DNA of 33,051 bases from Bacteroidota bacterium (GCA_018267585.1 JAFDYE010000904.1:1-33051); one strand, 5' to 3'; shown: positions 14,907 through 22,860, counted from the stretch's first letter. Translations and numbers: made by a program. The notes: a model not told the origin generated them from the sequence alone.

Positions 14907-17900
14907 ATGTATAGTTTATTGGTGATTACTTTGAATCGCAATACGACACGGGTCCCCGACCTGCTGCTGTCAATGTCCTGCAAATCCGTGATCTCCAGCG
15001 TACAGCCCGTATCGTATTTCTCATTCATGATCTTGATCCGGTTGCGCAGATTGCTCAACCCCACGCTCCTGTGACCCGGATTGCTCATCTTCTTCAGCTG
15101 CTCGCTCTTGTTGATACCGATCCCGTTGTCTTCGATGCTGCAGTAGATCATCCCGGCGCTCCGGAAAAACCGGATGGTAAGATTCTTCTCCCCGTTCTTG
15201 TACATCAGCCCATGCCAGATGGCATTCTCCGCCAGCGGCTGTATCATCAGGGTCGGGATCAGCGTGTCCTCCCGGTCGATATCCTCGTCGACAATGACCT
15301 CAAAACAAAAACTGTCGCCAAATCGCAGCTTCTCCATCACCAGGTAATTCTCCAGGTGCTCGATATTCTCATACAAAGTGGTAAAGATCTCCTTTGACTG
15401 GTTCAGCGTCGTCCGGATCATATTCGCGAACTTGCTCAGATAACGCGAGGCCTTCTGCCGCTCGTCATTGAGGATCATGCCTTTTATACTATTCAGACAG
15501 TTGAAGATAAAATGCGGGTTCATCTGCGTCTGCAGAGCCGACAGCTGCGCTTCGGCCAGCTGCTGGTTGATGACCGCGATCTCCCGCTGGTGTATCTCCA
15601 GCGACTGCTCCGACTCGATCTGCTTGATCTTGGCCCCCACCAGCGCCGCAATCGTGATCAGGATCTTCAAATCCCGCTCCTTGAAATAGTCGACAACCGG
15701 ATGCTCCGAGTCCAGAACCCCGATGAGCTCCTCATTGTGCATGATCGGCACCGTGATCTCACTCAGACCCGGGATATTGTCCACCCGGTAACGCCCGTCC
15801 TTCCTCGTATCCGGCACAACGATCGGCTCCCTGGTCTGCATGACATAGCCGACCAGCCCCTGCCCGGGATAGACATCGAACAGCTGAGTGGCCAGCAACG
15901 CCGGAGTCCCCTTGGGGCCATAGGCCGCACGCTGCACCATCTTGGTCTTGTCCGCGTTCCATAAATAGATGATACAGTCCACATACCCAAGCCGGCTGAT
16001 CAGATTGTCCATAACGTCCCAAAGCACCTCGGTTACGTCGGTCTTGTCGGTCAGCGAAGAAGAGAAATAGTTGATGATCTGCTCCAGCTCCAGCCGGTTC
16101 TTATATTCCTCCGCTATCAGCTGCTGCACCTGCGCATACTCCCGCTCTTTCCGTCGCACCGAATTGACCCTCGTCTTATAGACAAGAATGATCAGCCCCG
16201 TGACACCCACCACGAAAAGGACGATGAACCACGTCGTCTTCCAGTACGGCGGCTTTATATAGATATGCAGCGACTTCACCTGCTGCGGCCAGTGGTTGTT
16301 CGCGGAATAGAGCTTGATCTGGATGGGATGCATCCCCCCGGGAAGACTCGTCAACGTGATCAGATTCTGAGTGTTCAGATCCTCCCAGGCAGTGTCGCTT
16401 CCATGCATCATCCGCCAGGCATAACGATTCTCTTCCGGGTCGTTGAAATTGACGGTGTTGAAATGGATCGACATATTGTTCTGGTTCCACGCCAGCCGGA
16501 TCTCCCGCTCCGTCGGCACGATCAGCGAATCCCGGACCTGCATCTTCTCGATGAACAACGACGGGGCGATCTTGTGCGAAAGCCCCAGGTCGGGAACGAA
16601 GGTTATCAGCCGGTGCCTCGCACCGATATACATCCTGTTCTCCACCCCGTCATAAAAACTGCCCCTGCGCCAGGTGCTCAGGCTCACCGACGGAAGACCG
16701 TCCGCATACGTCAGCTGCCGAACCGAATAATTCCTGATATTGAAAGCGGATATCCCGTTATCCGTACCCAGCCATATATGATCCCCTATGACCGGCGAGC
16801 TGGTGATGGTATTCCCGTCGATCAGGTTGTTCTCCTCCTGTCGCAAATACATCGTATTGGTGGTACAGTTATACTGGATGATCTCGTTGTCATAGGAGGA
16901 CAGCCAGAGACTGTTCTTATTGTCCCGGCCCAGGATGAACATATAGTTTCGCAGCGATTTGCTTACTCCGGGATAAGGGATCAGCGTATCCACCGTCTTT
17001 TTCATGACGTTCCAGCGGCAAAGCCCATCCCCGGCCAGCCAGATATTGCCCTGCATATCCTCCGCCATGCTGAACACGTAAGTGATCTTCAACCAGGGAT
17101 TCTCCGCCGGCGGCGACAGATCGGCAAACGTCCTCGTCGCACGGTCATAACGGACAAGCCCGTTTAGCTTATTGAACCCCATCCAGATATTCTTCTTCGA
17201 ATCTATAAAAACACTGGTCGTGTTGGTCTGTTCCATCCACCCGAGAGCCGGCGGGATATTCAAACGCCCATAGTGGTAATTCTTATTATTCATCCAGATG
17301 ACGCCCGCGCCGGTCCCCAGCCACAACGTATCCTCCGAATAAGGGATAACATCGTAAATGGTATTGCTGAACGTGAACTGCGGTTTAAATTCCACCCGCT
17401 TCCGGATAGCCGAGGTCTTCTTGTCCAGGACAAGCAGCCCGCCCCCATTGAGCAGCCCGGCATAGATCGAAGACCCGTCAACATAAAGACTCCTGATCGC
17501 ATGGTCCATCATATAGGGCGACTGCAACGACAGATCAGTGACCGAGAAGAAAGACCCCTGCAGGTTCTCCTTGTACAGCCCGTCGGCCGTTCCGACCCAC
17601 AGACGCGACTCCCTGTCCCTGAAAACCGTAGTGCACTGGATACCCTTAAAACATTTTATGCCGTCGCTGGTCAGCCGCTTAGCCCGCCGGTCGTAATGGA
17701 AGACATAGAACCCATTGCTCCTGCAGGTCATAACCAGCAGACTGTCATTCAAATACGAAAGATCGCTGTACCACCCCAGCTCGGCATCGATCGAGAACGG
17801 CATCATATTCGCCACGCCCTGGGCCGTGTTAATGTCGACTACGTCGATGGCATTCTTCTCCCGGTCAAAAATGAACAACTCGTTGCTCTTACCGACCCAA

Positions 17901-18619
17901 GCCGGACGCAGATCGCCTCCACCGTCCGTCAGCTGCTTCTTCAACGCCTCCCGCCTTCGGACATACGCCGTATCGATCGTGTTAAAGACAGGGTTATACA
18001 CCGTGCCGATCAGGTCGTTGATCTGTAACGTCGACCCGTCGGACAACATACCCGCCCTGATCCCAAAGACCATCTCCCTGACACCGACATCAGCCGGGGT
18101 ATAGTGGTCATAACGGTTGACCAGCCGTCCGGCCTTGTTAAAAATGTACATGCCGGTCTTGGTAGACACGATATAATTACCCTGCCCGTCCTTCGTGATC
18201 CCCGTCCCATGGTTGGTCCAGAAATAAATGACCGAATCACAGGGAACAATGAGCTCCCTGCTACGCCCGCAGAAAGGATTGAAGGCGAACGCCCCCGCTC
18301 GCGTCACCCCAATAATCTCCGAATCAGACGGATGCCCCAACTGTACCACAAAATTGCTGGGCAACGGCGACTGCGGCGACCCTTTATAGACCGTCTGGAA
18401 GGTCTTCCCGTCAAATCGGTTCAGCCCCTTATGCGTCGCCACCCAGATATACCCAACAGAATCCTCTACGATCCCCGATACATAATTATTGGAGAGACCC
18501 TGCAGCCGCGTATACCTGCTGAAATTGCTCTGGTCGAAACACTGCGCCCCCACTCCGCTGGAAAACAATAGCACCAGGGCTCCCAGCGGGAGTAAAATAG
18601 CGAGTTTAGGTAGTCGCAT
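14903..18619 (-). CDS. Propeller/Y_Y_Y/GAF sensor histidine kinase, LytS-type
   Basis: The ATG at 18619 gives 1238 residues with a signal peptide (MRLPKLAILLPLGALVLLF...VGAQ). An in-frame ATG 21 codons earlier would bury it. Two-component-propeller repeats fill the periplasmic part (e.g. YIWVATHKGLNRFDG, LWVGTADGLYKE, IWLGTDNGISAFN). A Y_Y_Y-like domain with NRYAWRM follows, then one membrane helix (about 796-820) and a short coiled coil. A cytosolic GAF domain (about 855-990) precedes a His_kinase region with QMNPHFIFNCLNSIKG (His near 1035). The GHKL ATPase has LAENAIWHG (about 1130) and EDNGIGI (about 1165). It senses an extracellular or periplasmic ligand and phosphorylates the LytTR regulator encoded after a 4-base overlap. 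The propeller sensor resembles hybrid two-component systems controlling glycan loci, but here sensor and regulator are separate proteins. A glycan ligand is inferred from the neighbours. Confidence 0.93.
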   Translation of the reverse strand: MRLPKLAILLPLGALVLLFSSGVGAQCFDQSNFSRYTRLQGLSNNYVSGIVEDSVGYIWVATHKGLNRFDGKTFQTVYKGSPQSPLPSNFVVQLGHPSDSEIIGVTRAGAFAFNPFCGRSRELIVPCDSVIYFWTNHGTGITKDGQGNYIVSTKTGMYIFNKAGRLVNRYDHYTPADVGVREMVFGIRAGMLSDGSTLQINDLIGTVYNPVFNTIDTAYVRRREALKKQLTDGGGDLRPAWVGKSNELFIFDREKNAIDVVDINTAQGVANMMPFSIDAELGWYSDLSYLNDSLLVMTCRSNGFYVFHYDRRAKRLTSDGIKCFKGIQCTTVFRDRESRLWVGTADGLYKENLQGSFFSVTDLSLQSPYMMDHAIRSLYVDGSSIYAGLLNGGGLLVLDKKTSAIRKRVEFKPQFTFSNTIYDVIPYSEDTLWLGTGAGVIWMNNKNYHYGRLNIPPALGWMEQTNTTSVFIDSKKNIWMGFNKLNGLVRYDRATRTFADLSPPAENPWLKITYVFSMAEDMQGNIWLAGDGLCRWNVMKKTVDTLIPYPGVSKSLRNYMFILGRDNKNSLWLSSYDNEIIQYNCTTNTMYLRQEENNLIDGNTITSSPVIGDHIWLGTDNGISAFNIRNYSVRQLTYADGLPSVSLSTWRRGSFYDGVENRMYIGARHRLITFVPDLGLSHKIAPSLFIEKMQVRDSLIVPTEREIRLAWNQNNMSIHFNTVNFNDPEENRYAWRMMHGSDTAWEDLNTQNLITLTSLPGGMHPIQIKLYSANNHWPQQVKSLHIYIKPPYWKTTWFIVLFVVGVTGLIILVYKTRVNSVRRKEREYAQVQQLIAEEYKNRLELEQIINYFSSSLTDKTDVTEVLWDVMDNLISRLGYVDCIIYLWNADKTKMVQRAAYGPKGTPALLATQLFDVYPGQGLVGYVMQTREPIVVPDTRKDGRYRVDNIPGLSEITVPIMHNEELIGVLDSEHPVVDYFKERDLKILITIAALVGAKIKQIESEQSLEIHQREIAVINQQLAEAQLSALQTQMNPHFIFNCLNSIKGMILNDERQKASRYLSKFANMIRTTLNQSKEIFTTLYENIEHLENYLVMEKLRFGDSFCFEVIVDEDIDREDTLIPTLMIQPLAENAIWHGLMYKNGEKNLTIRFFRSAGMIYCSIEDNGIGINKSEQLKKMSNPGHRSVGLSNLRNRIKIMNEKYDTGCTLEITDLQDIDSSRSGTRVVLRFKVITNKLYI

Positions 18620-18753
18620 GGGGCGCAATAATTTTATTTTAAAGGTAACACACTTGCCAATATAAATTAATGCGTCCGCCACCTCAGCCCCTTGCGCCCC
18701 GCCATTGGGAAACCGGCTCCCCGCTTTAATAGCCCGCTGGCTGCCGATGGTTG

Positions 18754-18767
18754 TAACAGAACTGTTA
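18754..18767. promoter_or_regulatory. Palindrome TAACAG-AA-CTGTTA
   Basis: A perfect 6-bp inverted repeat with a 2-bp centre lies 134 bp upstream of the sensor kinase ATG. It has operator-like geometry; the binding protein is unknown. Confidence 0.3.
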
Positions 18768-18796
18768 AATATTCTTGGGAGCCCGGCCGACCCCTT

Positions 18797-18826
18797 CCCG
18801 TTTGGAAAAACACCTTGACCGTTGGG
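18797..18826 (+). promoter_or_regulatory. Tandem LytTR-type binding site
   Basis: CCCGTTTGG (18797-18805) and ACCGTTGGG (18818-18826) are direct repeats separated by 12 bp, a 21-bp period. The published LytTR consensus is [TA][AC][CA]GTTN[AG][TG] with 12-13 bp spacing; the copies match 8/9 and 9/9. The next bases GAAA/AAAA extend the similarity to CCGTTKGGAAA. The site lies 177 bp from the sensor kinase ATG and 210 bp from the sigma-factor ATG. Autoregulation of the LytTR operon is the simplest reading, but the repeats read toward the sigma factor. Confidence 0.55.
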
Positions 18827-18967
18827 AAAGGAGCCCCCCTATAGTCTGACCACATCTCGATTTTTCTCCGGACAACGGCCCTATCCCTCACCCACCTCTC
18901 CTCCTATATCGGCATCTCCCGGGAAACCCCCAGCCGCCTGAAAAATCCATAAAAAATTCCCCCCACC

Positions 18968-18994
18968 TGTCACAAATCCAAAGGCTATCTTGTC
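18968..18994 (+). promoter_or_regulatory. Candidate ECF41-type promoter, TGTCACA-N16-TGTC
   Basis: TGTCACA (18968-18974) followed by 16 bp and TGTC (18991-18994) matches the -35/-10 pattern I recall for ECF41 sigma factors (TGTCACA and CGTC) with one mismatch in the -10. It lies 42 bp before the ATG of an ECF41-type sigma gene, as expected for self-activation of the operon. Confidence 0.7.
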
Positions 18995-19036
18995 TACTTT
19001 GACGGGACCGGGTCCTTTTTCGCCGGAATAAATGAT

Positions 19037-19936
19037 ATGGAGAACAAAGCCGACATTTTTTTAGAGTATAAACCTCTCTTATTCTCAATCGCCTACAACA
19101 TGCTGGGCCACGTCGACGAGGCAGAAGAGATGGTACAGGACAGCTTCCTCAAATGGATGGAAGTAGAAATAGCCAGCGTCCGGCAACAAAAAGCGTTTCT
19201 CGTAAAAATGGTCACCAACGCCTGCATCAACCACCTCAACAGCGCCCGCGCCCGCCGGGAAAAATACGTCGGCATCTGGCTCCCCGAACCCCTCCAGAAC
19301 TATACCCCCGACACCGGCCACGCCCGCATCGAGACCTACCACGCCCTCTCCATCGGCATGCTCGTCCTCATGGAAAAACTCACGCCACAGGAAAGAGCCA
19401 TCTTCCTCCTGAAAGAGATATTTGCCTACGACTATTACGAACTGGCAGAGATCTTCAACAAAAGCACAGACGGCTGCCGCCAGATCCTCAAAAGGGCAAA
19501 AGAGAACCTCGGCAAAGACAGACGGAGATTCGAGATCGACCTGAAAGTGCACGAAAAGATACTCAACAACTTCCTCAGGGCGATCGACGAAGGCAATATG
19601 GACGGCCTTATCGACCTCCTCAAACAGGATATCCGGATGGTCACCGAAGGCGGCGGCGCTGGCCTCACCCTGAAAAACCAGCGCCTCAGGGCCTTGCCCA
19701 AACCCATCGTGGGAAGAGACAACGTCTCGAGGCTTATCCTCGCCATTCTACCCAAGATCCGCGAATCCGTGCCCAACTTCAGCGAAGACATCACCTTCGC
19801 CAATGGTATGCCCTGCATCATCACCTACTCGGGCAACCAGCCCCTTAGCCTCGTCGCACTGGAGACCGACGGCGAACAGATCCGTAATATCTACGTACAG
19901 ACCAACCCGGAAAAGCTCAAACACTTTAGGAAATAG
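19037..19936 (+). CDS. ECF41-type RNA polymerase sigma factor (SigJ-like) with C-terminal SnoaL-like domain
   Basis: This 299-residue protein is longer than a plain ECF sigma factor. Region 2 spans about 8-75 (LLFSIAYNMLGHVDEAEEMVQDSFLKW). The linker has the ECF41 motif WLPEPL (81-86). Region 4 spans about 108-165 (LTPQERAIFLLKEIFAYDYYELAEIFNKS). The rest is a SnoaL-like regulatory domain with TEGGGAG (about 203-209) and a closing NPEKL (290-294), both matching conserved ECF41 tail motifs. In this group the fused tail replaces an anti-sigma factor and modulates activity, and targets are usually the gene's own promoter and adjacent redox-type genes. That agrees with the TGTCACA promoter just upstream and the oxidoreductase-like gene in the same operon. 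No FecR-like anti-sigma gene is present. Confidence 0.93.
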   Translation: MENKADIFLEYKPLLFSIAYNMLGHVDEAEEMVQDSFLKWMEVEIASVRQQKAFLVKMVTNACINHLNSARARREKYVGIWLPEPLQNYTPDTGHARIETYHALSIGMLVLMEKLTPQERAIFLLKEIFAYDYYELAEIFNKSTDGCRQILKRAKENLGKDRRRFEIDLKVHEKILNNFLRAIDEGNMDGLIDLLKQDIRMVTEGGGAGLTLKNQRLRALPKPIVGRDNVSRLILAILPKIRESVPNFSEDITFANGMPCIITYSGNQPLSLVALETDGEQIRNIYVQTNPEKLKHFRK

Positions 19937-19981
19937 ACGCAACAGAACAAAATCAACACCAAAAGAAAAAACAACACTCGT

Positions 19982-20455
19982 ATGAATTCCCAGACACTTC
20001 TTAACCTCGCCCTCATCATCCACATCACCGGATTCACCATGTTGGCTGGCACCATCATCGCCGATTACGTCATCAGCCGGCGACTCAGCAAATTCATCAT
20101 ATCGGACAAACAAAGGGCCATCGCCGTCCTCGACACAACCGCAGGACTCGGGAGGCTCATCGGCATCGGCGGCGGTCTCCTCCTCATTACCGGCATCGCC
20201 ATGGTCATGATTTTTAAGGGTACGGTGGCACAGATGCTGTGGTTCAAAATAAAGATGGTGCTCGTCATCCTGGTCATCCTCAACGGCGTCGGAGTGCTCC
20301 AACGGGGTACCGGTCAGTTGCGCAAAATGCTCGAACCCGACAGCACGGTCAACAACGGGCAGATCACCGCGCTGAAAGGCAGGCTCAACACCTTCCACTT
20401 CCTGGAGATCCTCCTGTTCCTGATCATCTTTATTTTGAGCGTCATCCGTTTCTAA
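19982..20455 (+). CDS. Four-helix integral membrane protein, DUF2269-like
   Basis: This 157-residue protein has four predicted membrane segments (around residues 7-28, 55-78, 85-105 and 135-155) and few loops. An early IIHITGFTMLAGTIIADYVISRR recalls DUF2269/CopD-like small membrane proteins with a histidine in helix one, but I would not name the family firmly. It starts 45 bp after the sigma-factor stop and ends 11 bp before the NAD(P)-binding gene, so it is probably part of the ECF41 operon and a likely target of the sigma factor. Function unknown. Confidence 0.72.
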   Translation: MNSQTLLNLALIIHITGFTMLAGTIIADYVISRRLSKFIISDKQRAIAVLDTTAGLGRLIGIGGGLLLITGIAMVMIFKGTVAQMLWFKIKMVLVILVILNGVGVLQRGTGQLRKMLEPDSTVNNGQITALKGRLNTFHFLEILLFLIIFILSVIRF

Positions 20456-20466
20456 ATCCCTTGCTC

Positions 20467-21114
20467 ATGAACATACTCATCATCGGGGCCGCCGGAGGCA
20501 TCGGCCACGAAGCCGTACAACTGGCGCTAAAAGAGGGCCACCGCGTCACCGCCGTCTTACGCCATCCGGGCAAACTACAGATCGACCATCCCAACCTGTC
20601 CATCGTACAGGGCGACATCTTCCAGCCCTCAACCTTCGAAAAACAGCTCGGCGACTCCGAACTCATCATATCCGCCATAGGCGTCAGCGGCGCCAGCTTT
20701 TTCAACGACAAGCCGACCACCCTGTACTCCAAAGGCAACGCCAGCCTCGTCTCGGCCATGCAACGCATCGGCGCCAAAAGAGCCTTCTTCATTTCCGCCT
20801 CTGCCGTCGAGATAAGCCCCGTGCTCCCTGCCTTCGTCCGCTTCGTCGAAAAATATTTCGTCCAGCGCGTGCTGCGCCACATGTACGCCGACCTGCGGGC
20901 AATGGAAGCTACCATAAAGGCCAGCAGCCTCAACTGGACCATCATCCGTCCTCCCCAGCTGACCAAAGGCCCCGTCACCGGTCACTACCGGACATCCGTC
21001 AACGCCTTCCTGAAGAACGCCCTCAGGATATCCCGCGCCGACGTCGCCCACTACATGATCCACAACGCCCGCAACGAATCCACCTACAAAGGCATCGTCG
21101 AAATTGGCTACTGA
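20467..21114 (+). CDS. NAD(P)H-binding protein, SDR-like (NmrA/YwnB type)
   Basis: This 215-residue protein starts MNILIIGAAGGIGHEAVQLAL, a Rossmann-fold dinucleotide-binding loop (GAAGGIG, residues 7-13). It then has HRVTAVLRHPGKL, a strand with VQGDIFQ, and SELIISAIG. FFISASAVEI and TIIRPPQLTKGP are typical of atypical SDR proteins of the NAD(P)H-binding (NmrA/YwnB-like) type. A Tyr-x-x-x-Lys catalytic pair of classical SDRs is not evident, so it may sense redox cofactors or isomerise a substrate instead of being a normal dehydrogenase. It is the third gene of the ECF41 operon; ECF41 factors commonly sit beside redox proteins. A strong hairpin terminator follows 20 bp after the stop. Confidence 0.87.
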   Translation: MNILIIGAAGGIGHEAVQLALKEGHRVTAVLRHPGKLQIDHPNLSIVQGDIFQPSTFEKQLGDSELIISAIGVSGASFFNDKPTTLYSKGNASLVSAMQRIGAKRAFFISASAVEISPVLPAFVRFVEKYFVQRVLRHMYADLRAMEATIKASSLNWTIIRPPQLTKGPVTGHYRTSVNAFLKNALRISRADVAHYMIHNARNESTYKGIVEIGY

Positions 21115-21134
21115 CCGAAAAACCACAGGACAAA

Positions 21135-21158
21135 ATAAGCGCCCGTCAGGGCGCTTAT
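21135..21158. terminator. Bidirectional hairpin terminator
   Basis: ATAAGCGCCC and GGGCGCTTAT form a perfect 10-bp stem around a GTCA loop, between the convergent NAD(P)-binding gene and pstS. The A/T edges of the stem plus following ACTTTAC on one side and TTTTG on the other support use in both directions. Confidence 0.85.
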
Positions 21159-21186
21159 ACTTTACATATTCTTGGTTCGACAAGGA

Positions 21187-22260
21187 CTAAAGAACCGGCT
21201 TGCCGTCAAAAGTCACTGACTTCAGCAGCGCATCACCAACCTTTACCGCAGCCGGAGACAGCGGAGCATAGTTCAACCCGGTGCTGAACTTCTGACCGTC
21301 GTGGATCATCCACTGCAACAGCTTCATCATGTTCATAGCACGCGCCTTGCTGCGGCTGTTGTAACTCTGCTCTTTGTAGAGCACAACCCAGGAAAAGCCG
21401 GAGATAGGATAACCATCAACCGCATCCGTGTTGGTCAGAGAGACCTTGGAATCGGCAGGGATAGCGATGTTCGCAGCAGCACTGACACTGGCCGTGCTGG
21501 GCACGATGAACTTCCCCGCCTTGTTCTGCATCGTTGCATAAGGCATTGAGTTCTGCACCGCATAAGCCAGCTCGATATATCCGATAGTGCCGGGAGTCTG
21601 CTTGATCAGACCGGCAACACCTTCGTTACCCTTTCCACCGATACCCGCAGGCCAGTTAACGGCAGAACCCTTTCCAACCTTGCTGTTCCAGTCACCGCTG
21701 ACTTTCGAAAGATAGGTAGTAAAGATATTCGTCGTACCGCTGCCGTCGCTGCGATGCGCGATCAGGATAGAAGTCGAAGGCAGGCTGACACCCTTGTTGA
21801 TAGCGGCGATCTTTCCGTCATTCCACCTGGTGATATTTCCGAGGAAGATATCGGCCAGTACGGACGGGGTCAGCATCAGCGGCTTGGTTACCTCAGGCAG
21901 GTTATAGCTCAGCACCACCGCACCTGCCGTCACCGGGATATGTACAGCAGGGCCGGTCAACCCAGAGTCCTGCTTGCCGGACATCGGAGCATCTGTCGCA
22001 CCAAAATCCACGGTCTTGTTGGTCAACTGCGAGATACCCGCCCCCGATCCAACGGACTGATAGTTGATCTCAACACCCGTCTTGGAATTATAGTCGGCAA
22101 ACATCTTGGTGAATAAAGGATAGTCGAAAGTACTACCCGCGCCGATCAGTTGCTTGTCATCCTGGAAATTAGCGGTCCCGGGCGCCAGCATGCTCATGCT
22201 GAATGCAGCCACGATGACACCCGCAGCTACGGTCCTGGTTCTGGACAAATGGAGCTTCAT
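21187..22260 (-). CDS. pstS: Phosphate ABC transporter substrate-binding protein
   Basis: This 357-residue protein has a signal peptide (residues about 1-30, VAAGVIVAAFSMSMLAPGTA) and the PstS fold. GAGSTFDYPLFTKMF, SVGSGAGISQL, DFGATDAPMSG and AHRSDGSGTTNIFTTYL provide the phosphate-binding loops. PSTASVSAAA and ISGFSWVVLYKE follow, and length is typical. It delivers periplasmic phosphate to PstCAB, but none of pstC, pstA, pstB or phoU occurs in this window. Its upstream neighbour is an unrelated small membrane gene behind a minisatellite, and a strong terminator follows, so it looks monocistronic. No clear Pho box was recognised upstream. There is no lipobox, so it should be a soluble periplasmic protein. 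Confidence 0.93.
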   Translation of the reverse strand: MKLHLSRTRTVAAGVIVAAFSMSMLAPGTANFQDDKQLIGAGSTFDYPLFTKMFADYNSKTGVEINYQSVGSGAGISQLTNKTVDFGATDAPMSGKQDSGLTGPAVHIPVTAGAVVLSYNLPEVTKPLMLTPSVLADIFLGNITRWNDGKIAAINKGVSLPSTSILIAHRSDGSGTTNIFTTYLSKVSGDWNSKVGKGSAVNWPAGIGGKGNEGVAGLIKQTPGTIGYIELAYAVQNSMPYATMQNKAGKFIVPSTASVSAAANIAIPADSKVSLTNTDAVDGYPISGFSWVVLYKEQSYNSRSKARAMNMMKLLQWMIHDGQKFSTGLNYAPLSPAAVKVGDALLKSVTFDGKPVL

Positions 22261-22572
22261 TTGATTTTAAAGTTTAGTTAGTTAAGAGAGATTCATAGAT
22301 TGCCTGGACCGCAAAAGAAAATCTATTAACCAGCATTTCATTAAAATCAACTTTATCGAAATATTATCATTTCCCTTCCTTCCATCTTCACCATCACCCT
22401 ATAATCCCCCATTCTCCCCTCACCATCCTTCCCCGGTTCCCCCACTCCCCCGTCTCCGTCACCCCCCTGTTCCCTGCTTCCCCTCACCATCGGTCCCCGG
22501 ACCCCCATTCCACCCTCACCATCGCTCCCCGGTCCCCCGCTTCACCGATCCCACATCCGATCGCTTCCCGGA
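22261..22572. other. Upstream region of pstS
   Basis: The 126 bp next to pstS are AT-rich and probably hold its promoter. Minus-strand TTCTTTTG at 22311-22318 is one mismatch from TAnnTTTG, with no well-spaced TTG. The remaining part is the 32-bp-period C-rich array. No gene is seen. Confidence 0.5.
22387..22546. repeat. 32-bp-period degenerate minisatellite, 5 phased units
   Basis: Units begin at 22387, 22419, 22451, 22483 and 22515 in strict 32-bp phase. Units 2, 4 and 5 share CTCACCATCNNTCCCCGG followed by a C-run; unit 1 keeps TCACCATC and unit 3 is the most diverged. A shifted partial copy ends near 22577. Plus-strand guanine is rare, so the minus strand carries many G-runs of 3-6. Confidence 0.8.
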
Positions 22573-22860
22573 TTACCGCAACCCAAAGAACAGACACAAA
22601 AAAAGTATCGCCACCCCCGCATTCACAAGCATCGGCCCGACAAACGCCCTGTTCCCTATGATCCGCCCTACGAGAGAAAAAAGGAAAAGACCAGCAGCAA
22701 CCATCGGAGTAAAGATCAATATCATCGCACCAACCCCGGGAGTACAGGGACCACTGGGCGATATCCGCTCACCAACCCAGACTACCAATCCATATATCAC
22801 ATAAAAAATTATGGTCCATAGAGTATATTTTCTTCCCTTATGCATATGTCTTATAAACAT
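22573..22860 (-). CDS. Small hypothetical membrane protein
   Basis: This frame encodes 95 residues (ATG at 22860) or 90 residues (ATG at 22845, MHKGRKYTLWT). Three hydrophobic segments are visible at about 14-30, 43-65 and 74-93, with basic residues at the N-terminus consistent with an inner-membrane protein. The motif ISPSGPCTPGVGAMIL between segments one and two is unusual but not one I recognise. It is separated from pstS by the minisatellite and is divergent from the lytic transglycosylase. No family assignment; it is accepted as a gene because its hydrophobic pattern is coherent and nothing else uses this stretch. Confidence 0.6.
   Translation of the reverse strand: MFIRHMHKGRKYTLWTIIFYVIYGLVVWVGERISPSGPCTPGVGAMILIFTPMVAAGLFLFSLVGRIIGNRAFVGPMLVNAGVAILFLCLFFGLR

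Larger units (their letters stand above)
18620..19036. other. Divergent intergenic region, sensor kinase / ECF sigma factor
   Basis: These 417 bp carry no credible gene. They serve two divergent units: the sensor kinase operon (minus) and the ECF41 operon (plus). Features recognised inside are a third CCATTGGGAAA copy (18702-18712), the TAACAG/CTGTTA dyad, the tandem LytTR-type repeat and the ECF41 promoter. Minus-strand TACCTTTA (18640-18647) is one mismatch from a -7 element but lacks a spaced TTG. Confidence 0.7.

Noticed and set aside
18667-18891. 74-codon minus-strand frame in the divergent intergenic region
   Set aside because: No recognisable features, and it overlaps the regulatory repeats; probably chance.
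19037-19936. ECF sigma factor as the activator of the adjacent susCD locus
   Set aside because: The common PUL sigma factors are FecI-like with a FecR anti-sigma; this one is ECF41-type with a fused tail, is divergent, and no TGTCACA motif was seen upstream of susC.
22387-22546. CRISPR array suggested by 32-bp periodic repeats
   Set aside because: Repeats are contiguous and degenerate with no unique spacers, and no cas genes are nearby.
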